A stretch of 12,446 bases of DNA from an uncultured Lachnospiraceae bacterium. GTDB taxonomy: Bacteria > Bacillota > Clostridia > Lachnospirales > Lachnospiraceae. The stretch lies in contig CAJOGB010000016.1 in the NCBI GenBank assembly GCA_905233835.1, positions 1 through 12,446 of the forward strand, in the 5' to 3' direction. The notes under the pieces were generated by a model, which saw nothing but the letters and a program-made list of their open reading frames with translations, searched no databases and had not been told where the DNA came from. The number at the start of each line of letters is the position of its first letter. Position 1 is the first letter of the stretch. Both the position numbers and the translations under genes were made by a program. Below, one piece after another: positions 1 to 6,659 of the stretch.

Positions 1-720
1 ACCGCTGAGATGGCGGAACTTGAAAAACAGCATCCGGAATGGAACTTAGCAAAAGATGACGGATCCGGAGACGAAAAACTTCCGGAAGACGTTAAGAAAT
101 CTTTAATGTTTATCCTGTTTTCCGTAGCACTTTGGTTTATCGCATATAACGCATTGGAAACCTGGTTTACCACATTTGCAAACCGTGAATGGGGAATGGC
201 ACTTGGAAATGCAAACCTTTGCCTTACCATCGCCACCGGAGGAGCGATTTTAACTTATGTACCATCCGGTGCACTTTCAGCAAAAATCGGACGTAAGAAA
301 ACCATTCTTACCGGCGTTGCCATGATGACCATTTGTTTTATCGCATCCTTTGTTTACTATTTGACCTTTGACGGAACCTTCGGCGGAGCAGATACATATT
401 TCTTCTACGGATTACTTTTTATCATCGGAATGGGCTGGGCGTTTATCAACGTTAATTCACTTCCTATGGTTATTGAAATGTGTAAGGGTAGTGATGTGGG
501 TAGATTTACCGGATATTACTACACCTTCAGTATGGCGGCTCAGATTGTAACACCCATCCTTTGCGGTGCTTTAATGAGATATGTGGGATATTGGGTATTC
601 TTCCCATATGCGGTTTTATTTATGGGCGCGGCCTTTGTGACCATGCAGTTTGTAAAGCACGGAGATGCCAAGGGGGAGAAAAAGTCCTTCATGGAATCTA
701 TGGCAGAAATAGATGATTAA
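1..720 (+). CDS. MFS sugar-type transporter (SLC45/GPH-like), 3' part
   Basis: This is the C-terminal portion of an inner-membrane secondary transporter. The frame is open to the left edge, so the true start lies outside; the ATG at 10 is internal. The 239 visible residues begin with a charged cytoplasmic loop and then show six hydrophobic segments, as expected for TM7-12 of a 12-TM major facilitator. After the second segment comes a GALSAKIGRKK stretch, the basic MFS loop motif that recurs in the second half of these carriers. The NVNSLPMVIEMC and GYYYTFSMAAQI segments resemble SLC45-type sugar/H+ symporters that are common in Lachnospiraceae; this is from memory of the family and the substrate cannot be read. 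The protein ends in a short charged tail. The next gene starts 15 nt downstream behind its own AGGGAGG, which suggests one transcript. Confidence 0.8.
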   Translation, partial: TAEMAELEKQHPEWNLAKDDGSGDEKLPEDVKKSLMFILFSVALWFIAYNALETWFTTFANREWGMALGNANLCLTIATGGAILTYVPSGALSAKIGRKKTILTGVAMMTICFIASFVYYLTFDGTFGGADTYFFYGLLFIIGMGWAFINVNSLPMVIEMCKGSDVGRFTGYYYTFSMAAQIVTPILCGALMRYVGYWVFFPYAVLFMGAAFVTMQFVKHGDAKGEKKSFMESMAEIDD

Positions 721-735
721 TAGGGAGGCGAAACT

Positions 736-1455
736 ATGTTAGTTTTAGCACATCGCGGAGCCAGCGGTTATGCTCCGGAAAATACTCTTCCTGCTTTTCA
801 AAAAGCCATTGAGCAGAAAGCGGACGGATTTGAGTTGGATGTTCAGATGACAAAAGACGGTGAAATCGTGGTAATTCATGATGAAACCATTGACCGTACA
901 TCTGACGGAAAAGGCTGGGTAAAGGATTATACATTGGCCGAACTTCGAAAGTTTAACTACAATAAGACACATCCGGAATATGAGCATGCGGACATTCCTA
1001 CCATGCGAGAGGTGTTTGAGCTTGTAAAACCAACGAATTTGGTGATTAATATCGAGATTAAAACCGGTATTGTATTTTATCCCATTGAGGAAAAACTTCT
1101 TGCTTTAACCAAGGAATTCGGTATGGAAGAGCGAGTATTTTACTCATCCTTCAATCACTATACCGTAAAGAAAATCCATGAACTCGATCCAAGCACAGTG
1201 GTTGGATTTTTGTACGCGGACGGTCCTATTGATATGCCGGCATACGGCGAGAAACATGGGGTAAACGCACTTCATCCGGCACTTTATAATTTGCAGTATC
1301 CGGGCTTTGTTAAAGAGTGTAAAAAACGCGGATTAAAGCTTCACGTTTGGACCGTAAACGAAGAAAAATACGTAAAAATGTGTATGGATGCTCAGACGGA
1401 TTCTGTGATTACCAACTATCCGGATATGGCCCGTCGTGTACTTGAGGGAAAATAA
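736..1455 (+). CDS. Glycerophosphodiester phosphodiesterase (GDPD/UgpQ type)
   Basis: It hydrolyses glycerophosphodiesters (deacylated phospholipids) to sn-glycerol 3-phosphate and an alcohol. The 239-residue protein is a complete short, cytoplasmic GDPD TIM barrel without signal peptide. The family signature is clear: AHRG with His6-Arg7, PENT at 14-17, the metal ligands Glu33 and Asp35 in FELDVQ, the second catalytic His48-Asp49 in VIHDE, Glu107 and Lys109 in NIEIK, and the late strand HVWTVN at 203-208. The start follows a strong AGGGAGG (722-728) with about 7 nt spacing. It sits between a transporter and a lipase-like hydrolase, which fits lipid or glycerophosphodiester salvage. Which alcohol head group is used cannot be told. 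The symbol ugpQ or glpQ is not assigned because the Gram-positive paralogues are diverse. Confidence 0.93.
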   Translation: MLVLAHRGASGYAPENTLPAFQKAIEQKADGFELDVQMTKDGEIVVIHDETIDRTSDGKGWVKDYTLAELRKFNYNKTHPEYEHADIPTMREVFELVKPTNLVINIEIKTGIVFYPIEEKLLALTKEFGMEERVFYSSFNHYTVKKIHELDPSTVVGFLYADGPIDMPAYGEKHGVNALHPALYNLQYPGFVKECKKRGLKLHVWTVNEEKYVKMCMDAQTDSVITNYPDMARRVLEGK

Positions 1456-1470
1456 AGCGGAGAAAAATGT

Positions 1471-1580
1471 ATGGTTAGGGATTACAAGGAAAAGGGTTTT
1501 TTTATCGGGGAGAACGATTATGAAAAACGCATGGAAGCGGAAGTGATTCCGTTTCTTTCAAAGATATCCAAGGCGATTTT
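1471..1580 (+). pseudogene. Out-of-frame N-terminal segment of the alpha/beta hydrolase
   Basis: A start codon at 1471, preceded by GGAGA at 1459-1463 with about 7 nt spacing and only 15 nt after the GDPD stop, opens a frame reading MVRDYKEKGFFIGENDYEKR and onward to FLSKISK. It then runs into TAA at 1621-1623. From memory, this is how related Lachnospiraceae lysophospholipase-like hydrolases begin, and the downstream hydrolase frame lacks this part. The downstream frame is open only after TGA at 1521-1523, so the two frames overlap. Adding one base between about 1572 and 1587 joins them. Two natural places are the GGCGAT at 1572-1577 or the run of five G at 1583-1587. The joined protein would be about 326 residues. 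It is either a real frameshift or a sequence or assembly error. Confidence 0.7.
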
Positions 1581-2450
1581 ATGGGGGATGAGGATAAAAA
1601 TATCCACTATTACTACGCCATAAATGAAGACGAAAAGGCGACCATCGTCATTTCTCACGGTTTTTCCGAACATTTTCCAAAGTACCATGAGATGTTTTAT
1701 TATTTCTATGAGGCGGGATACTCGGTTTTTTACATCGAGCATCGCGGACACGGCTATTCTTACCGCGAAATCGACGAACTGGATAAGGTGCATGTGCTTC
1801 GTTTCCAGTCTTATGTGGACGATTTAAAGATTTTTATTGATACTGTAGTGAAGGAAAAATCAAAAACAAAGAAACTGTTTTTGTATTCCCATTCCATGGG
1901 TGGATGCATCGCCAGCTTGTATTTGGAGCAAAATCCGGATGAAATGAAGGCTGCGGTATTATCTTCTCCCATGCATCAGTTAAATTTCAGGGGAAATTCT
2001 CCTGCTATGGTAAAACTTCTTACCGTTTGGTCAAAGATTGCAGGCTGGGATAAGCGATTTTTACCGGGGCAACACGGATTTGACGGGATAAATACCTATC
2101 CAAACTGTTCGGCACAGTCTCAGAAACGTCATGCATATTTGTTTGAGGAAAAGAAAAAGAACAAATACTATCAGACCAACGGCGGAACCTATAAGTGGTG
2201 CAGAGAGTCTTTAAAAGCTATGGATGAAGCCATTAAAAATGCGGGAAAAATCAAAACCCCCTGTATTTTGTTTCAGGCGGGACTTGATACCATGGTGGAA
2301 CCCGGGGGACAGGAGAAGTTTTTGGCAAACAATCCGGCTATTAAGAAGTATTACTATCCGGACTCCAAGCATGAACTTTTCAACGCATTAGACGCAGATC
2401 GTAAAAAGTATTATGAAGAAGTACTAGATTTTTATGGTTCTTATGTCTAA
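1581..2450 (+). CDS. Alpha/beta hydrolase, lysophospholipase/monoacylglycerol lipase-like (main part)
   Basis: It is a serine hydrolase of the Hydrolase_4/PldB-like group, which usually cleaves lysophospholipids or monoacylglycerols; the substrate is not readable. In the 289-residue frame the oxyanion-hole region is VISHGF (24-28), followed by EHRGHGYS (53-60). The nucleophile elbow is SHSMGG with Ser105. The acid is probably Asp236 in AGLDTMV and the catalytic His is His264 in SKHELFNA. All triad residues are therefore present and correctly ordered. There is no signal peptide or TM segment, so it is probably cytosolic. The ATG at 1581 has only a weak AAGG upstream and lacks the usual N-terminal ~35 residues, which are encoded in another frame from 1471. 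It may be translated from 1581 as a short form, or the full gene may be intact in the genome. It follows GDPD closely and is the last gene before a terminator. Confidence 0.85.
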   Translation: MGDEDKNIHYYYAINEDEKATIVISHGFSEHFPKYHEMFYYFYEAGYSVFYIEHRGHGYSYREIDELDKVHVLRFQSYVDDLKIFIDTVVKEKSKTKKLFLYSHSMGGCIASLYLEQNPDEMKAAVLSSPMHQLNFRGNSPAMVKLLTVWSKIAGWDKRFLPGQHGFDGINTYPNCSAQSQKRHAYLFEEKKKNKYYQTNGGTYKWCRESLKAMDEAIKNAGKIKTPCILFQAGLDTMVEPGGQEKFLANNPAIKKYYYPDSKHELFNALDADRKKYYEEVLDFYGSYV

Positions 2451-2486
2451 TTTTGTTGAAAACTTTTAAAATTGAAAAAACCACAT

Positions 2487-2515
2487 GTAAAAGGCACGAT
2501 TTTCGTGCCTTTTTT
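2487..2515 (+). terminator. Intrinsic terminator after the hydrolase gene
   Basis: GGCACGA (2493-2499) pairs with TCGTGCC (2503-2509) around a three-base loop. Flanking A and T runs can extend the stem, and the 3' side is a T tract from 2510 to 2515. It lies 36-65 nt after the hydrolase stop and closes the transporter-GDPD-hydrolase group. The A-rich 5' flank could let it work on the other strand too, but no gene converges from the right. Confidence 0.9.
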
Positions 2516-2579
2516 CTTGCCCTAACGTAGGAAATATGCTAGTCTAAATCGTGGATGAAAAGACGTGGAGGTAGAGAGG

Positions 2580-2885
2580 ATGAACGAAAGAAAGGACTTC
2601 TATTTAAGCCTTGCTTGCCTCATAACCGCCATCTTATCCTATGTCTTTATTTGCAGATTGTATATCGGTATTCCGTTGTCGATTGTCTCCGTGATTCTAT
2701 TCTTTTATCACAGAAAGCAGTTTGAACCCAATCGTGTTGCGACCATCGGTGGGATTTTGGGTGCCGTTAACGTATGCATGATGGTTTTGTTTGCCATCGC
2801 ATTTGCCATCTTTTTCGGCACATTGCGCATGAGCGGAACCATTGACTGGAATAAGGTTTTTGAATCCATTGAATTCTATTATTAG
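2580..2885 (+). CDS. Small membrane protein, DUF4190-like layout
   Basis: The product has 101 residues and no recognisable enzyme motif. Hydrophobic segments lie near residues 8-24, 27-43 and 54-80, with a basic loop (HRKQFEPNR) between the second and third and a short C-terminal tail. This layout of a hydrophobic hairpin, basic loop, then a glycine-containing IGGILGAV segment mirrors the DUF4190 domain in the next gene, so the two may be distant paralogues; this is inference. The start chosen is ATG 2580 because GGAGG at 2567-2571 stands 8 nt before it; a GTG at 2565 in the same frame would overlap that site. The next start is 15 nt after the stop, so the two are probably co-transcribed. Function unknown. 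Confidence 0.7.
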   Translation: MNERKDFYLSLACLITAILSYVFICRLYIGIPLSIVSVILFFYHRKQFEPNRVATIGGILGAVNVCMMVLFAIAFAIFFGTLRMSGTIDWNKVFESIEFYY

Positions 2886-2900
2886 AAAGCGAGAGTATAT

Positions 2901-3383
2901 ATGGGCGATTACTTTCAAGATGAAGAAAAAACGTCTCAGAACAATACCTATAGAGGAACGGTAGAGAACCCATACGGATCTGCGCCCGGAGCGGATGCGG
3001 GAAACGGATTCGGAATCGCCGCTTTGGTGCTTGGTATCGTATCTTTAGTGTTCTTTTGCAGTTGCCTCACATTTATTACGGCACCTTTGGCCATATTATT
3101 CGGTATCGTACAGCTTGTAAGAAGTAAAAAAAGCGGAAGAGGCCTGGCTATCGCGGGACTTGTTACCGGTATTATTTCACTGGTTGCCTGCATTGCTTTT
3201 TGGGCACTTGCCATGGCTAATGTGAATTTGTCCGAGTCCATTTTGGAAAAGTACGGGGACTATGATTTCGAAGACCCGGATTCCATCGAGCAGTTCATTG
3301 AAGACTACAGTAATGATTTCGGAGAAGAACTGGACAAAGACGAGATTTATATCGAAGAAAACGGCGGATTTAAACCGCTTTAA
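2901..3383 (+). CDS. DUF4190 domain membrane protein
   Basis: This is a 160-residue protein of unknown function. A polar, Asn/Gly-rich N-terminal stretch (1-36) precedes the DUF4190 core. That core has a hydrophobic hairpin at about 38-73 starting NGFGIAALVLGIVSLV, a basic loop RSKKSGRG (74-81), and a third hydrophobic segment at about 82-105 starting LAIAGLVTGIISLV. The C-terminal 45 residues are strongly acidic (many Asp/Glu between 115 and 153) and probably soluble. Repeated G-I-x-S-L-V pieces in the first and third segments are typical of the family. The start has only a weak purine-rich site (GCGAGAG). It follows the similar small membrane gene and precedes ileS by 43 nt with no terminator between, so partial read-through into ileS is likely. 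Confidence 0.85.
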   Translation: MGDYFQDEEKTSQNNTYRGTVENPYGSAPGADAGNGFGIAALVLGIVSLVFFCSCLTFITAPLAILFGIVQLVRSKKSGRGLAIAGLVTGIISLVACIAFWALAMANVNLSESILEKYGDYDFEDPDSIEQFIEDYSNDFGEELDKDEIYIEENGGFKPL

Positions 3384-3426
3384 TCTTTAAAGAAGAAAGA
3401 AGTTAGAAGGGAAAATCAGAAAAACG

Positions 3427-6400
3427 ATGTACAAAAAAGTTGACACGAATCTTAATTTCGTAGACAGAGAAAAAGCAATTGAAAAATTCTGGGAGGAAAA
3501 CGACATTTTCCAGAAGTCTATGGACTCCCGTAAAGAAGGGGAAACCTATACATTTTACGACGGACCGCCAACCGCCAACGGAAAGCCCCATATCGGTCAC
3601 GTTTTAACCCGAGTTATCAAGGATATGATTCCGAGATATCAGACCATGAAGGGCAAATACGTTCCACGTAAAGCAGGTTGGGATACCCATGGTCTTCCGG
3701 TAGAGCTTGAAGTGGAAAAGCTTCTTGGCTTAAACGGAAAAGAGCAGATTGAAGAATACGGGATGGAGCCTTTCATCGACAAATGTAAGGAATCCGTTTG
3801 GAAATACAAGGGAATGTGGGAAGACTTCTCCGGAACCGTTGGTTTCTGGGCTGATATGGACAACCCATACGTTACCTATGATGATAACTTTATCGAGTCC
3901 GAGTGGTGGGCATTAAAAGAGATTTGGAATAAGAAACTTTTATACAAGGGCTTCAAAGTTGTTCCTTACTGCCCACGATGCGGTACCCCTCTTTCTTCTC
4001 AGGAAGTGGCTCAGGGATATAAGACCATCAAAGAGCGTTCAGCCATCGTTCGCTTTAAGGTAAAAGACGAAGATGCATACTTCTTGGCATGGACCACCAC
4101 ACCATGGACTTTGCCTTCAAACGTTGCACTTTGCGTTAACCCGCATGAAACTTACGTAAAGGTAAAAGCCGTTGACGGATATACTTACTATTTGGCAAAG
4201 GCTTTGGCAGACACTGTTCTTTCTTCTCTTGCCGAGAATGAAGGAGAAAAAGCATACGAAGTAATCGAATCCTACATGGGTAAGGATTTGGAATACAAAG
4301 AATTTGAACCGCTTTACGAATGTGCGGCTGTTCGTGCCCAAAAGCAGCATAAGAAGGGCTTCTTTGTTACCTGTGATGAATATGTCACCATGACAGACGG
4401 TACCGGTATCGTTCATATCGCACCGGCCTTCGGTGAGGACGATGCAAACGTTGGTAGAAACTACGACCTTCCGTTTGTACAGATGGTAAACGAAAAGGGT
4501 GAGATGCTTGACGAAACTCCATTTGGCGGTATGCGTGCAAAGCCGACCCAGGCAGAGATGGATAAGGGTGTAAAGAGCGCCGATCCGGAAGTCTTGGTTG
4601 AACTTGATAAGCGCGGACTTTTATTTGCGGCTCCGAAGTTTGAACATGACTATCCGCACTGCTGGAGATGTGATACTCCACTTATCTACTATGCTCGCGA
4701 GTCTTGGTTTATCAAGATGACCGAAGTAAAGGATGATTTGATCAAAAATAACAACACCGTTAACTGGATTCCGGAATCCATCGGAAAGGGACGTTTCGGT
4801 GATTGGCTTGAGAACATTCAGGACTGGGGAATTTCCCGTAACCGTTATTGGGGAACTCCACTTAATATCTGGGAGTGTGAAGACTGCGGACACAGAGAGG
4901 CTATCGGAAGCCGCGCAGAACTTGCAGAGCGTTCCGGAAATCCGGATGCCGCAAAGGTTGAACTTCACCGCCCGTACATCGACGAAGTAACCTTTACTTG
5001 CCCGGACTGCGGGAAGACCATGCGTCGTGTTCCGGAAGTTATCGACTGCTGGTTCGATAGTGGTGCAATGCCCTTTGCTCAGCATCATTATCCATTTGAA
5101 AACAAGGATTTGTTTGAACAGCAGTTCCCGGCTAAGTTTATTTCCGAAGCAGTGGATCAGACCCGTGGTTGGTTCTACTCTTTGATGGCAGAATCTACTT
5201 TGTTATTTAACAAGGCTCCTTATGAGAACGTTATCGTACTTGGTCACGTTCAGGACGAAAACGGACAGAAGATGTCTAAGTCTAAGGGTAATGCGGTAGA
5301 TCCGTTTGAAGCATTGGAAACATACGGTGCAGATGCTATTCGTTGGTACTTCTACATTAACTCCGCACCATGGCTTCCAAACCGTTTCCACGGTAAAGCC
5401 GTTCAGGAAGGACAAAGAAAGTTCATGGGTACTCTTTGGAACACCTATGCGTTCTTCATCCTTTATGCAAATATCGATGAGTTTGATGCCACCAAGTATA
5501 CACTTGATTACGATAAACTTTCCGTTATGGATAAATGGGCACTTTCCAGATTGTATTCTACCGTAAAAGAAGTAGATAACCGTCTCGGAAACTACCAGAT
5601 TCCGGAAGCGGCTCGCGCACTTGATTCTTTTGTGGACGATTTGTCCAACTGGTATGTTCGTCGAAGCCGTGAACGTTTCTGGGCAAAGGGAATGGAGCAG
5701 GATAAGATCAATGCTTACATGACGCTTTATACTTGCCTTGTTACGATTTCAAAGGCAGCAGCACCGATGATTCCGTTTATGACAGAGGAAATCTATCAGA
5801 ATATGGTTCGTTCATTGGATAAGAACGCACCGGAATCCATCCATCTTTGTGACTTCCCTGAAGTAAAGACTGAGTGGATCGATGCGGAACTTGAAGAGAA
5901 CATGAAAGAACTCTTAAAAGTTGTAGTATTCGGACGCGCCTGCAGAAATACAGCAAATATTAAGAACCGTCAGCCCATCGGAAACATGTACGTAAAGGCA
6001 GAAAAGGCTTTGCCGGAGTACTATGTGGAGATTATCGAAGACGAATTAAACGTAAAGCATGCCAAGTTCTCCGATGATGTTTCCGCGGCTACCACCTATT
6101 CCTTCAAACCGCAGCTTCGTACGGTGGGACCGAAGTACGGTAAGTTCTTAAAGGGAATTCAGGAAGCACTTGCTTCTTTGGATGGAAATAAGGCATATGC
6201 ACAGCTTAAGAGCGAGGGTGCCATTACCTTACCGGATGTGGATGCATCCATCCGTTTGGAAGAAGAAGATTTGCTTATAACACAGGAATCTCAGGAAGGA
6301 TTTATTTCCGACGGTGATAATGAAGTAACCGTTGTTTTGGATACCAACCTTACTCCGGAACTTTTGGAAGAAGGTATGGTTCGTGAGATTATTTCCAAGG

Positions 6401-6618
6401 TTCAGACCATGAGAAAAGAAGCAGACTTCGAGGTTATGGACCAGATTTCCGTAGGTTATACGGGAACCGAAAAAGCAGAGGGTATTTTTGAAAAACATGC
6501 GACAGAAATCGCCGGAGAAGTTTTGGCGACTTCCATTACAAAGGGAAGCGTAGGCGGATACGAAAAGGAATGGAACATTAACGGTGAAAAAGTTTCCCTT
6601 TCCGTTTCCAAAAACTAG
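3427..6618 (+). CDS. ileS: Isoleucyl-tRNA synthetase, type 2 (eukaryote-like)
   Basis: It charges tRNA-Ile with isoleucine in the cytoplasm and hydrolyses mischarged valine. The 1063-residue protein has the class I signatures HIGH at 55-58 (in GPPTANGKPHIGHVL) and KMSKS at 615-619. GWDTHGLPVE begins at 84, and the CP1 editing-domain signature WTTTPWTLPSN begins at 222. Cys pairs at 182/185, 412/415, 484/487 and 525/528 are probable zinc-knuckle elements. The length, the PPTANGKPHIGH form and the long C-terminal region indicate the type 2 clade, which in the literature is linked to lower sensitivity to mupirocin; resistance here is only inference. The start MYKKVDTNLNFVDREKA matches related proteins, though the best ribosome site (AGAAGGG, 3405-3411) is 15 nt away, longer than usual. 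The 43-nt upstream gap cannot hold a T-box, unlike many Firmicute ileS genes. Confidence 0.97.
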   Translation: MYKKVDTNLNFVDREKAIEKFWEENDIFQKSMDSRKEGETYTFYDGPPTANGKPHIGHVLTRVIKDMIPRYQTMKGKYVPRKAGWDTHGLPVELEVEKLLGLNGKEQIEEYGMEPFIDKCKESVWKYKGMWEDFSGTVGFWADMDNPYVTYDDNFIESEWWALKEIWNKKLLYKGFKVVPYCPRCGTPLSSQEVAQGYKTIKERSAIVRFKVKDEDAYFLAWTTTPWTLPSNVALCVNPHETYVKVKAVDGYTYYLAKALADTVLSSLAENEGEKAYEVIESYMGKDLEYKEFEPLYECAAVRAQKQHKKGFFVTCDEYVTMTDGTGIVHIAPAFGEDDANVGRNYDLPFVQMVNEKGEMLDETPFGGMRAKPTQAEMDKGVKSADPEVLVELDKRGLLFAAPKFEHDYPHCWRCDTPLIYYARESWFIKMTEVKDDLIKNNNTVNWIPESIGKGRFGDWLENIQDWGISRNRYWGTPLNIWECEDCGHREAIGSRAELAERSGNPDAAKVELHRPYIDEVTFTCPDCGKTMRRVPEVIDCWFDSGAMPFAQHHYPFENKDLFEQQFPAKFISEAVDQTRGWFYSLMAESTLLFNKAPYENVIVLGHVQDENGQKMSKSKGNAVDPFEALETYGADAIRWYFYINSAPWLPNRFHGKAVQEGQRKFMGTLWNTYAFFILYANIDEFDATKYTLDYDKLSVMDKWALSRLYSTVKEVDNRLGNYQIPEAARALDSFVDDLSNWYVRRSRERFWAKGMEQDKINAYMTLYTCLVTISKAAAPMIPFMTEEIYQNMVRSLDKNAPESIHLCDFPEVKTEWIDAELEENMKELLKVVVFGRACRNTANIKNRQPIGNMYVKAEKALPEYYVEIIEDELNVKHAKFSDDVSAATTYSFKPQLRTVGPKYGKFLKGIQEALASLDGNKAYAQLKSEGAITLPDVDASIRLEEEDLLITQESQEGFISDGDNEVTVVLDTNLTPELLEEGMVREIISKVQTMRKEADFEVMDQISVGYTGTEKAEGIFEKHATEIAGEVLATSITKGSVGGYEKEWNINGEKVSLSVSKN

Positions 6619-6659
6619 ATAAATTCGACAAAAGTAAAATCATAGGGAGGGTAATTGAT

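Noticed and set aside
734..987. Minus-strand open frames opposite the start of the GDPD gene
   Set aside because: The plus-strand GDPD signatures (HRG, E-x-D, HD) cover this region; the reverse frames have no recognisable content.
2517..2550. Promoter TTGCCC-17-TAGTCT before the small membrane gene
   Set aside because: A promoter is expected after the terminator, but both boxes match consensus poorly, so no position can be supported.
2565..2579. GTG start at 2565 for the small membrane protein
   Set aside because: It would overlap the GGAGG at 2567-2571 that serves ATG 2580, and no ribosome site precedes it.
3364..3390. Possible terminator hairpin GCGG/CCGC at the end of the DUF4190 gene
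   Set aside because: The stem is only four pairs with an AT loop and lies in the coding end; the T-rich stretch after it is interrupted, so termination is doubtful.
4621..5088. 155-codon open frame on the minus strand inside ileS
   Set aside because: It lies fully opposite conserved IleS motifs, has no ribosome site of note and its translation resembles no family; it is a shadow of the coding frame.
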